Below, in pieces: positions 1 to 5,208 of a stretch of 5,208 nucleotides of DNA. This stretch comes from Tardiphaga sp. GTDB taxonomy: Bacteria > Pseudomonadota > Alphaproteobacteria > Rhizobiales > Xanthobacteraceae. The stretch lies in contig JAQGJF010001051.1 in the NCBI GenBank assembly GCA_028290765.1, forward strand, positions 1-5,208, in the 5' to 3' direction. Under the pieces are notes generated by a model that worked only from the letters and a program-made list of their open reading frames with translations, was not told the origin of the DNA and made no database searches. The position numbers and the translations under genes were made by a program. Position 1 is the stretch's first letter, and every line of letters begins with the position of its first letter.

Positions 1-52
1 CACCCTCCATCCTTGGCCTTCAGCACGCTTCGCCGTCACTCACCCGAGGTGG

Positions 53-85
53 GAGCCGTATGCGGGAAAGCCGCACGTACGGTTC
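53..85 (+). ncRNA. Group II intron domain V
   Basis: Thirty-three bases fold into the catalytic hairpin. The lower stem pairs 53-60 with 78-85, including one G-U pair, and carries the AGC catalytic triad at 54-56. A two-base CG bulge lies on the 3' strand at 76-77. The upper stem pairs 61-65 with 71-75 and is closed by a GAAA-containing loop at 66-70. Domain V is the most conserved part of these introns and binds the catalytic metal ions. The length is one base short of the usual 34, with the difference in the loop region; this is inferred from the fold and may or may not affect activity. Confidence 0.88.
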
Positions 86-88
86 TGT

Positions 89-122
89 GCGGGGGGCGCT
101 CAGTAATGAGCGTCCCTACCGC
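89..122 (+). ncRNA. Group II intron domain VI with branch-point A118
   Basis: A long hairpin in which GCGG (89-92) pairs with CCGC (119-122), and a perfect ten-pair stem joins 93-102 to 107-116 (one G-U pair) around a GTAA loop at 103-106. Bases T117 and A118 are unpaired between the two stem parts. A118 is the expected branch-point nucleotide, whose 2'-hydroxyl attacks the 5' splice site to make the lariat. The stem is long enough to be a hairpin on either DNA strand, but no T-tract follows it in either direction, so it is not a canonical terminator. Confidence 0.82.
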
Positions 123-125
123 GAC

Positions 126-144
126 CCTTCGCTCGCAATGACGT
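126..144. repeat. Possible remnant of a dispersed alphaproteobacterial repeat
   Basis: The bases immediately after the intron end, CTTCGCTCGCAATGACG at 128-144, resemble the end of a dispersed intergenic repeat that I recall from Bradyrhizobium-like genomes (reading CGTCATTGCGAGCGAAG on the other strand). Only this short piece is visible, and the partner half would lie on the other side of the intron, outside the window. If so, the intron inserted into or beside the repeat. This rests on memory of the motif, not on a second copy in this window. Confidence 0.35.
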
Positions 145-167
145 TGAGAGGTCCGCTTCAGCCCATT

Positions 168-1178
168 TCATTTGTCTTTGAGATACGACTTCAAGATCGA
201 CGCGCCCAGCGTGTATTTCGGGTCTACCATGTTGCCGAGGCGGACGCGGCCGCATTGGGTCAGCAGCATGTAAGCGTCGGTTTCGGTGAAGCCGAAATCG
301 GCGGCGAGCCAGCGGATCAATTCGCGATAGGCGATGCGCGCGGCGTCCTCCATCGGCCGGGCCGATCCGATGGTCATGAAGAATTTTCCGGTCTCCAGCC
401 GCGGCCATTTGAAGGTCCATTTCTTGATCAGGTCGACCTGGAGCGTGGTGACGGTCGGGTGCTCAAGCGCCACGCCGCAGAGTTCGCCGTCGCCCTGGCA
501 GGCGTGGCAATCGCCGAGATAGAGCAGCGCGCCCGGCGCATTGACCGGCAGATAGATCACGTTGCCCATGCCGACATCCGGCAGGTCCATGTTGCCGCCG
601 TAATAATCCGGCTGCAGCGAGGTGATGGCCTCGATTTCCGGCGAGGTGCCGATGGTGCCGATGAAGGGCTCGTAAGGGATCGTGATGGTGTCGCTCCATT
701 TGACGCCACCCTCCACGGTCACCTCGACCTTCTTGACCCTCTCGGGCAGCGGCGGATTGAGCAGCGCGGTATCGCCGGTGGCGACGAGGCCGCCGAATTC
801 CCTGATCAGGCAGGTGGTGCCGACCGGTTGCGGGCCGCGCGGCACGATCGACTTGATGTAGACCGCCAGCGCATCGCCCTTCTCGGCGCCGTTGACATAG
901 ATCGGCCCGTTCTGCGGATTGAGGAACGGGAAGTTGAGGATCTCGCTGGGCTTGTCGGTCTCATGCTTGATCTTGCCTTCGAAGGCGTCGTGGGTCTCGG
1001 CCGAGATCACCGCGCCTGGATCCACCTTCAATACCGGCTTGGCGTAGGGGCCGTAGACATAGTGATATTGCCCCTGGCTTTCTTCGGTGATGGCGTAGGT
1101 CTGTCCAGGCTTGCCTTTGGCGAGGCCGCGGCGGGCCATGATGGAATTTTTGAGCCAAGAATTTTCGAGCAATGACAT
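168..1178 (-). CDS. fmdA: Acetamidase/formamidase family amide hydrolase
   Basis: A 336-residue cytoplasmic enzyme of the FmdA/AmdA family, which hydrolyses formamide or other short amides to ammonia and the carboxylic acid. Family hallmarks are visible in order: FIGTIGTSPE (172-181), GGNMD (194-198), LPVNAPGALLYLGD (210-223), the conserved acidic and Cys-rich stretch GDCHACQGDGELCG (222-235) and a C-terminal CGRVRLGNMVDP (309-320). There is no signal peptide or membrane segment. It is shorter than the Methylophilus formamidase (about 400 residues) but complete at both ends. The ATG at 1178 is preceded by AAGGAAA at good spacing. It is the last gene of the operon, 26 bases after urtE, so it probably acts on the imported substrate. 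Family membership is secure. The exact substrate (formamide, acetamide or another small amide) is inferred, and the symbol is by analogy. Confidence 0.9.
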   Translation of the reverse strand: MSLLENSWLKNSIMARRGLAKGKPGQTYAITEESQGQYHYVYGPYAKPVLKVDPGAVISAETHDAFEGKIKHETDKPSEILNFPFLNPQNGPIYVNGAEKGDALAVYIKSIVPRGPQPVGTTCLIREFGGLVATGDTALLNPPLPERVKKVEVTVEGGVKWSDTITIPYEPFIGTIGTSPEIEAITSLQPDYYGGNMDLPDVGMGNVIYLPVNAPGALLYLGDCHACQGDGELCGVALEHPTVTTLQVDLIKKWTFKWPRLETGKFFMTIGSARPMEDAARIAYRELIRWLAADFGFTETDAYMLLTQCGRVRLGNMVDPKYTLGASILKSYLKDK

Positions 1179-1183
1179 GGTGG

Positions 1184-1190
1184 TTTCCTT
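1184..1190 (-). promoter_or_regulatory. Ribosome binding site of the amidase gene
   Basis: AAGGAAA on the minus strand, with the AAGGA core ending seven bases before the ATG at 1178. It supports that start codon and lies in the 26-base gap after the urtE stop, so the amidase has its own initiation signal rather than relying on overlap. Confidence 0.65.
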
Positions 1191-1204
1191 CCCTTGGTTG
1201 TCAT

Positions 1205-1930
1205 TCAGACGGCGAGATGCCGGCGTACGATGTCGCGATCGTCGAGATCCGCCGGGGTCAGCGCGGCGACGATCCGCCCCTTGTCCATGACGTAGCAGCG
1301 CTGCGCCATGGCGCGGATCATGTCGAGATTCTGCTCGACCACGACGATGGTGACGTCGGTGCGCCGGTTGAGGTCGACGATGGTGCGGGCGATATCCTGC
1401 ACGATCGACGGCTGGATGCCTTCGGAGGGTTCGTCGAGCAGGATCAGCGACGGACTGCTGATCATGACGCGCCCAATCGCCAGTTGCTGCTGCTGGCCGC
1501 CGGACATCGTGCCGGCCTGCTGATGGCGACGCTCGGCGAGAATCGGGAAGGTGGCGTAGACCCGGGCGTAATCGTCGGGGCCAATGCGGCCGCCGATCAT
1601 TTCGCCGACCTTGAGGTTTTCCTCGACGCTCATGCGCGGAAACACGTCGCGGCCCTGCGGCACATAACCGATGCCGAGGCGGGCGCGGCGGTGCGCCACC
1701 ATGGTGCTGACATCCTCGCCCTTGAACACGACGGTGCCTTCGGTCGGCGGCAACAGGCCGATCAGCGTCTTCATCAGCGTCGACTTGCCGACGCCGTTGC
1801 GGCCGATCACGGCGACGATCTCGCCCTCGCGCACGTCCATGTCGATGCCCTGCAGCACCGGCTTGCCGCCATAGCCGGAACGCAGTTTCAGCGTCGAGAG
1901 CAGGACTTCCTTGCGCGCTTCGCTATCCAT
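1205..1930 (-). CDS. urtE: Urea/short-chain amide ABC transporter, ATP-binding protein UrtE-like
   Basis: A 241-residue ABC ATPase, one of the two energy-supplying subunits of a branched-chain amino acid/urea (HAAT) type importer; it acts at the cytoplasmic face of the membrane. Motifs: Walker A GRNGVGKST (43-51), Q-loop Gln92 in VPQGRDVFP, signature MSGGQQQQL (142-150), Walker B LILLDEP (162-168) followed by SEGIQPS, and VVVEQN (196-201), where Gln replaces the usual H-loop His, as is normal for LivF/UrtE proteins. The GIQPSI wording after Walker B and the QQQQ signature favour UrtE over LivF. The ATG at 1930 is chosen because homology starts just after it; the frame is open further upstream, but that stretch overlaps urtD and looks like a shadow. 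The start overlaps the urtD end by 8 bases with no strong ribosome binding site, suggesting translational coupling. Confidence 0.92.
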   Translation of the reverse strand: MDSEARKEVLLSTLKLRSGYGGKPVLQGIDMDVREGEIVAVIGRNGVGKSTLMKTLIGLLPPTEGTVVFKGEDVSTMVAHRRARLGIGYVPQGRDVFPRMSVEENLKVGEMIGGRIGPDDYARVYATFPILAERRHQQAGTMSGGQQQQLAIGRVMISSPSLILLDEPSEGIQPSIVQDIARTIVDLNRRTDVTIVVVEQNLDMIRAMAQRCYVMDKGRIVAALTPADLDDRDIVRRHLAV

Positions 1931-2639
1931 GGCCGTGCCCCAGATAAATCTCGGCGACACGCTCGTCGGCGACGATGTCCTCGATGGTGCCCTGGGCAAA
2001 GATCCGCCCCAGATGCAGCACGGTAACGCGCCGCGCCACCTGACGCACAAAACTCATGTCGTGCTCGACCGCCAGAATGGTGACGCCGTCGGCGTTCAGC
2101 GTCTTGACGATTTCGCCGGTGGCTTCGGTTTCGGACGGTGACATCCCGGCGGTCGGCTCGTCCAGCAGCAGCAGTTTCGGTTTCAGGCTGATCGCCATGC
2201 CGATCTCGAGCCATTGCTTCTGGCCGTGGCTAAGATTGCCGGCGAGCTGCGTGCCCACCTCCGACAGGTTGAGAAAGGCCAATAGCCGGTCGGCTTCGGC
2301 GCCGAGCGAACCGCCTTCGAGGTGGTGCTGCAGCGCGATTTCCAGGTTCTGCCGCGCGCTCAGCGCCTTGAAGATGCCGGGTACCTGAAACTTGACGCTC
2401 ATGCCGCGCCGGATCCGCTCGAACGATTTCAGCGTGGTGATGTCCGCTCCGGCATAGACGATGTTGCCGCTGGACGGCATGTGCTCGCCGAGGATCAGGC
2501 GAAACAGCGTGCTCTTGCCGGCGCCATTGGGGCCGATCAGGCAATGCAGCTCGCCGTCGTCGAGCGCGAAGTTGACGTCGGCGGTGACGTGCAGTCCGCC
2601 GAAACGTTTGTTGAGGCCGCGGGTTTCCAGGAGTGGCAT
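1923..2639 (-). CDS. urtD: Urea/short-chain amide ABC transporter, ATP-binding protein UrtD-like
   Basis: A 238-residue ABC ATPase that pairs with UrtE to drive the importer. Motifs: Walker A GPNGAGKST (36-44), Q-loop Gln85 in KFQVPGIF, the unusual signature LSHGQKQWLEIGM (136-148), Walker B LLLLDEP (156-162) followed by TAGMSP, and a normal H-loop His193 in AVEHDMSF. The LSHGQKQWLEIGM form, in place of LSGGQ, is typical of UrtD and is the best single sign that this is a Urt-type rather than a Liv-type system. The protein ends in a short GHGHG tail. The ATG at 2639 shares one base with the urtC stop codon (TGATG) and has an excellent ribosome binding site. The frame is open well upstream, but that part is antisense-like shadow within urtC. 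Confidence 0.93.
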   Translation of the reverse strand: MPLLETRGLNKRFGGLHVTADVNFALDDGELHCLIGPNGAGKSTLFRLILGEHMPSSGNIVYAGADITTLKSFERIRRGMSVKFQVPGIFKALSARQNLEIALQHHLEGGSLGAEADRLLAFLNLSEVGTQLAGNLSHGQKQWLEIGMAISLKPKLLLLDEPTAGMSPSETEATGEIVKTLNADGVTILAVEHDMSFVRQVARRVTVLHLGRIFAQGTIEDIVADERVAEIYLGHGHG

Positions 2640-3700
2640 CACGACACCTCCTTCGCTCCGCGCCGCAGGCGAACGCCAAGTCTGGCCAGGCCGACGATCA
2701 GGCCTTCCGGCGCGATCAAGACCGTAGCGACCAGCAGCAGCCCCATCACCACCAGCGCGTACTGGCTGCCGTAGATCGTCAGCGCCTGGAAGGCGGACAG
2801 CACCACCAGCGTCCCGATCAGGGTGGCGGTCAGGTCGCCGCGACCGCCGACCGCGACCCAGACGATCGGCAGCGCCGCCGCAGTGATGCTCATGCTCGAG
2901 GGCGTGATGTACTGGCCCCACGAGGTATAGAGCGTGCCGGAAAGGCCGGCGAGCACCGCGCCGATCACGAAGGCCCCGAGCTGATATTTGCGAATATCGT
3001 AGCCCAGCATCTCGGCGCGTTCGGGATTTTCCCGGATCGCGACCAGCACATTGCCGAATTTGGAATTCACCAGGATGCGCAGACCGAGATAGGTCACGAC
3101 CAGCATCGCCAATACGAAATAATACAGGCCGACATCGGCGAACAGCACGATGTTGCCGCCGAACCACGGCAAGGTCAGCGGCGGCATGGCGCTCATGCCG
3201 TTGAATCCGTTCAGCCTGGCCACGCCGATATGCCATTCCGGGCCGGCGGTCTGCGCCATGAAGCGTTCGAACACCAGCGTCACCGACAGCGTGACGATGC
3301 CGAGGAAGACGCCGCTGATCCGGCCGAAATACAGGAAGTAGCCGAGCACGGCGGCGAACACCGCGCTGAGGACCAGCGACGCCAGCAGGGCGATCAACGT
3401 GAATCCGTAGGCAGCCCCGAAATTGAGGGTGAGAACGCCGTAGGTGTAGCCCGACAGGCCGAAGAATGCGGTCTGGCCGAAACTCAACGTGCCGCCATAG
3501 CCCCAGATCAGGCAGAGCCCGAGCGCCATGAAGGTCCAGGTGAAGAAATACACGGTGTTGCCGACAGTGTAGCCGTCGGCCAGCAGCGGATAGGCCGCGG
3601 CAGCCAGCAGCACGAGGCCGGCAAAGCTCCAGAACAGCGGGCCGCGACCCAGGGTTTGCGGCCCCTCGAGCAGACGGATGAATTGCAGATGGCGGGTCAT
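2639..3700 (-). CDS. urtC: Urea/short-chain amide ABC transporter, permease UrtC-like
   Basis: A 353-residue polytopic inner-membrane protein of the LivM/UrtC family, forming the transport channel with UrtB. Hydrophobic segments lie at roughly 23-41, 50-66, 75-91, 100-125, 128-147, 187-210, 241-260, 271-286, 290-311 and 314-332. Family motifs include GYGGTLSFGQTAFFGLSGY (67-85), the cytoplasmic coupling region AIRENPERAEMLGYD (221-235), which contacts an ATPase subunit, a GGRGDL element (285-290) and the C-terminal APEGL (330-334). The N-terminus begins MTRHLQFIRLLEGP. The ATG at 3700 lies 16 bases after the urtB stop with only a weak GAGAG (3712-3716) upstream, so initiation probably depends on ribosomes arriving from urtB. 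The C-terminus is basic and cytoplasmic. The UrtC assignment rather than LivM comes mainly from the accompanying UrtD/UrtE-type ATPases. Confidence 0.9.
   Translation of the reverse strand: MTRHLQFIRLLEGPQTLGRGPLFWSFAGLVLLAAAAYPLLADGYTVGNTVYFFTWTFMALGLCLIWGYGGTLSFGQTAFFGLSGYTYGVLTLNFGAAYGFTLIALLASLVLSAVFAAVLGYFLYFGRISGVFLGIVTLSVTLVFERFMAQTAGPEWHIGVARLNGFNGMSAMPPLTLPWFGGNIVLFADVGLYYFVLAMLVVTYLGLRILVNSKFGNVLVAIRENPERAEMLGYDIRKYQLGAFVIGAVLAGLSGTLYTSWGQYITPSSMSITAAALPIVWVAVGGRGDLTATLIGTLVVLSAFQALTIYGSQYALVVMGLLLVATVLIAPEGLIVGLARLGVRLRRGAKEVS
2646..2653 (-). promoter_or_regulatory. Strong ribosome binding site of urtD
   Basis: AAGGAGGT on the minus strand, six bases before the ATG at 2639 and inside the 3' end of urtC. 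It settles the urtD start against the longer open frame, which extends to 3236. Confidence 0.8.
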
Positions 3701-3716
3701 GTTGGCGAACGCTCTC

Positions 3717-4589
3717 TCAACTTCGCTCGCGCAGGATGAAGCCCGAGATGCCCTTCGGCAGCACGCGGATCACGACGATCACCGCGATCAGCAGTCCGAT
3801 CTGGCCGAACAGCTGACCCTGCCAGGAGGTCATCGCCGCCTTGATGATGCCGAGCACGGCCGCGGCCGGCGCGGTGCCGAGAAAGATGTCGGCGCCGCCC
3901 ACCACCACGGTCACGAAGGCTTCCATGATGAAGGTGCTGCCCATGGTGGGCACGATGGTCATGGTCGGCGCGTAGAGTCCGCCGACCAGGCCGGCGAGTG
4001 CCGCGCCCAACGCAAAGGTCATGCTGTAGACGAATTTGGTATCGACGCCGAGCGCTTCCGCCATATGCGGCAACTGGATGGTGGCGCGGGCGAGCACGCC
4101 GAAGCGGGTCTTGTTGAAGGCGAGATAAAGCCCGATGAAGATCGCCAGCGCCGCCGCCATCATCACCAGCCGGTAAGTCGAATAGGAATAGGCGCCGACC
4201 GTAAAGCTGCCGAGCGGCACGCCGACACCTTGCACGCTCGATCCCAGCACGATCAGGGTGCCTTGGGTGGCGATCAGGCTCAGTCCCCAGGTGGCGACGA
4301 TGGTGTCCATCGGCCGGTCATAGAGCTGACGCACCACCAGCCGCTCGACGATGAGCCCGACGAGGCCGGCCGCCAATGCGCCGCAGAAAATCGCCAGAGG
4401 CAGCGGCAGTCCGGCGCGGGCCGTCGACACGGTCACATAAGCCCCGCACATGATGAACTCGCCATGGGCGAGATTGATCACGCCCATCATGCCGAAGATG
4501 ACGGCGAGGCCGCACGCCGCGAGCACGAGAAACGCGAATGCGTCGCCGCATTGATAGATGAATCCAAATACGGAACTCAGAACGTCCAT
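3717..4589 (-). CDS. urtB: Urea/short-chain amide ABC transporter, permease UrtB-like
   Basis: A 290-residue inner-membrane permease of the LivH/UrtB family. Hydrophobic segments lie at roughly 18-40, 45-58, 63-82, 96-116, 139-159, 186-208, 220-250 and 261-277. The family motif GVINLAHGEFIMCGAY (36-51) is clear. The ATPase-coupling loop reads ATIQLPHMAEALGVD (169-183), departing from the RAVxQN-type wording common in UrtB. The protein ends PKGISGFILRERS. Many proteobacterial UrtB proteins are about 500 residues, with an extra N-terminal periplasmic region; that part is absent here, so this is the short LivH-like form. The ATG at 4589 follows GGCGAGG at a seven-base spacing. It is separated from the binding-protein gene by a palindromic repeat, and followed 16 bases later by urtC. 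Confidence 0.9.
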   Translation of the reverse strand: MDVLSSVFGFIYQCGDAFAFLVLAACGLAVIFGMMGVINLAHGEFIMCGAYVTVSTARAGLPLPLAIFCGALAAGLVGLIVERLVVRQLYDRPMDTIVATWGLSLIATQGTLIVLGSSVQGVGVPLGSFTVGAYSYSTYRLVMMAAALAIFIGLYLAFNKTRFGVLARATIQLPHMAEALGVDTKFVYSMTFALGAALAGLVGGLYAPTMTIVPTMGSTFIMEAFVTVVVGGADIFLGTAPAAAVLGIIKAAMTSWQGQLFGQIGLLIAVIVVIRVLPKGISGFILRERS

Positions 4590-4596
4590 TCATTGG

Positions 4597-4603
4597 CCTC
4601 GCC
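4597..4603 (-). promoter_or_regulatory. Ribosome binding site of urtB
   Basis: GGCGAGG on the minus strand, with GAGG ending seven bases before the ATG at 4589. A second ATG at 4593 is in another frame. The site lies just downstream of the palindromic repeat, so structure in the mRNA could influence access to it; that is inference. Confidence 0.5.
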
Positions 4604-4617
4604 GAATATCTTCCTTA

Positions 4618-4806
4618 TCCCTCCCCCCTTGTGGGGAGGGTGCGAAGGCGGCCTCTGGCCGCCGTTATTAAATAGGACGCCGATGCTTTGCATCGGCTGT
4701 GCCGAAGGCCGGTCGGGTGGGGGTAAGGCAACAGCGGGACGGCGTGTGTGGACCCCCACCCCGGCCTCCGCTTCGCTCGGCCGCCCCTCCCCACAAGGGG
4801 GAGGGA
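4618..4806. repeat. Complex palindromic intergenic repeat between urtA and urtB
   Basis: About 190 bases with nested inverted repeats. The outer arms at 4618-4640 and 4785-4806 are inverted copies differing by one extra C in the left arm, and each is nearly self-complementary (CCCTCCCC against GGGGAGGG). An inner pair, GGGTGGGGGT (4715-4724) with ACCCCCACCC (4752-4761), extends through GGCCGG (4707-4712) with CCGGCC (4761-4766). Two local hairpins lie in the left half: GGCGGCC-TCT-GGCCGCC (4647-4663) and GCCGATGC-TTT-GCATCGGC (4679-4697). I recognise the style as a dispersed non-coding repeat of Bradyrhizobium-like genomes. Small open frames crossing it have no gene character. In the operon mRNA it could form a strong structure between urtA and urtB, stabilising the upstream transcript or attenuating the downstream genes. 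No T-tract marks it as a plain terminator. Confidence 0.8.
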
Positions 4807-4841
4807 TCGCAGTTCGTCACCATTCACCACACGATTCACCA

Positions 4842-5208
4842 TCACGGTTTCGGCGGCGGATTGCTCGGGGTGTATTGCGCCATCGGATCCTTCTTGGTCA
4901 GGTCGCATCCGGCCTCGCCGAGCCAGTACGGCTTGATGTCGTTCCAGACTTTCGGGAAGGTGATCGAATGATCGGCGCCGACCGCCGCCAGGTAGATCGT
5001 ATGCGAGGCGTGCTGGCTCTTCGGGTCGATACAGACCTTGCCTTCCGGCGCATCGACGCAGACGTCGCCCTTGGCGATCACCGCGCGCAGGTCGGCGCGG
5101 GTGGTGGAGCCTCCGGCGCGCTCGACCATCTGCTTGTACAGGTAGACGGCGTGGTAGGAGTTCTCGGCTTGCTGGTTGAGGTAGGGTTCGTTCGGGAACT
5201 TGGCCTTC
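4842..5208 (-). CDS. urtA: Urea/short-chain amide ABC transporter, substrate-binding protein UrtA-like (C-terminal part)
   Basis: The last 121 residues of a periplasmic binding protein; the N-terminus and signal peptide lie beyond the right edge. The visible part runs from KAKFPNEPYLNQQAENSY, a helical stretch typical of the type 1 periplasmic-binding fold, through VYLYKQMVERAGGSTTRADL, the motif DAPEGKVCIDPKSQHASHTIYL, in which the DAPEG-V-IDP-SQH pattern is characteristic of UrtA and amide-binding (AmiC/FmdD-like) proteins, and PYWLGEAGCDL. Two Cys flank the DAPEGK turn (CVDAPEGKVC), with a third in GEAGCDL; a disulfide is possible in the periplasm. The tail is Pro-rich (SNPPPKP). It is the first visible gene of the operon and supplies the specificity of the importer. 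Whether it binds urea, formamide or another amide cannot be told from this end. Confidence 0.88.
   Translation of the reverse strand, partial: KAKFPNEPYLNQQAENSYHAVYLYKQMVERAGGSTTRADLRAVIAKGDVCVDAPEGKVCIDPKSQHASHTIYLAAVGADHSITFPKVWNDIKPYWLGEAGCDLTKKDPMAQYTPSNPPPKP

Larger units (their letters stand above)
1..125 (+). mobile_element. Group II intron, 3' end (5' part outside the window)
   Basis: The last part of a bacterial group II intron, a self-splicing and retrotransposing ribozyme. The sequence shows a domain V hairpin (53-85) followed directly by a domain VI hairpin (89-122) with a bulged A. The trailing GAC places the intron end at about 125, seven bases after the bulged A118, which is the usual branch-point to 3' splice-site distance, and the final AC fits the usual AY ending. 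Bases 1-52 carry no stop in any plus-strand frame. Frame 2 stays open through domain V to a TAA at 104-106, so the C-terminus of the intron-encoded reverse transcriptase could end here or upstream of the window; I cannot recognise it in the few residues available. The intron is transcribed towards the tail of the minus-strand operon. Its completeness and activity cannot be judged. Confidence 0.85.

Noticed and set aside
89..122. The domain VI hairpin as the operon's transcription terminator on the minus strand
   Set aside because: Read on the minus strand, the stem is followed by a GC-rich stretch without T residues in a row; the adjacent domain V and the bulged A identify it as intron structure.
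60..1175. A 371-residue open frame on the plus strand opposite the amidase gene
   Set aside because: It is an antisense shadow of a well-supported amidase gene in GC-rich DNA, rich in Arg, Asp, Gly and Ala with no recognisable domain, and its first codons lie inside the intron's domain V.
1172..2026. A long plus-strand open frame opposite urtE
   Set aside because: Low-complexity Asp/His/Arg/Ala-rich translation, antisense to an ATPase with every motif intact; no ribosome binding site or family resemblance.
1931..2050. N-terminal extension of urtE by 40 residues
   Set aside because: It lies inside urtD in another frame and has no match to the ATPase family; the homologous part begins right after the ATG at 1930.
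2640..3236. N-terminal extension of urtD, as an open frame running up to 3236
   Set aside because: The extension overlaps urtC in another frame and has Arg-rich shadow composition; the strong ribosome binding site at 2646-2653 and the start of homology fix the start at 2639.
2633..3739. A 368-residue plus-strand open frame opposite urtC
   Set aside because: The translation is rich in Gln, His, Arg and Asp, the usual mirror of a hydrophobic membrane protein read in antisense.
4647..4697. Two hairpins as an intrinsic terminator between urtA and urtB
   Set aside because: Neither is followed by a run of T on the minus strand, and the downstream permease genes need to be transcribed; they fit better as parts of the repeat.
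4618..4806. CRISPR array
   Set aside because: The repeated parts are inverted arms of one palindromic element, not regularly spaced direct repeats with unique spacers.
4577..4971. Several small open frames across the urtA-urtB gap, on both strands
   Set aside because: They run through palindromic repeat DNA, with Pro/Arg/Gly-rich translations and no initiation signals; the repeat explains them.

Overview
The window comes from a GC-rich genome, most likely an alphaproteobacterium of the Bradyrhizobium/Rhodopseudomonas kind. That placement is an inference. It rests on the base composition, the protein styles, and two pieces of non-coding DNA that look like dispersed repeats I associate with that group: a CCCTCCCC...GGGGAGGG palindromic element and a CTTCGCTCGCAATGACG stretch.

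Nearly everything is one minus-strand operon, read from high to low coordinates. It starts with the C-terminal 121 residues of a periplasmic urea/amide-binding protein (urtA-like, 4842-5208, cut by the window edge). A 252-base gap follows, mostly filled by a complex palindromic repeat (4618-4806). Then come two membrane permeases, urtB-like (3717-4589) and urtC-like (2639-3700), two ATPases, urtD-like (1923-2639) and urtE-like (1205-1930), and an acetamidase/formamidase family enzyme (168-1178). The spacing from urtB onward is tight: 16 bases between urtB and urtC, a 1-base overlap urtC/urtD, an 8-base overlap urtD/urtE, and 26 bases before the amidase. Co-transcription and partial translational coupling are therefore likely.

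Together the genes make sense as an uptake-and-use module. The binding protein captures a small amide or urea in the periplasm, UrtB/UrtC form the channel, UrtD/UrtE power it, and the cytoplasmic amidase releases ammonia and a short carboxylic acid. The terminal gene is an amidase, and no urease gene is visible. Formamide or another short-chain amide is therefore at least as plausible a substrate as urea, as in the fmd cluster of Methylophilus.

At the left edge, on the plus strand, is the 3' end of a group II intron: a clear domain V and a domain VI with a bulged branch-point A, ending near base 125. It sits 42 bases beyond the amidase stop codon and points towards the operon's tail. Its 5' part and any reverse transcriptase lie outside the window, so whether it is intact cannot be told. 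I see no strong intrinsic terminator after the amidase gene. The operon's promoter must lie upstream of urtA, beyond the right edge.

I found no clearly undescribed system. The most notable points are the group II intron end, the amidase-linked Urt-type operon and the structured repeat splitting urtA from urtB.
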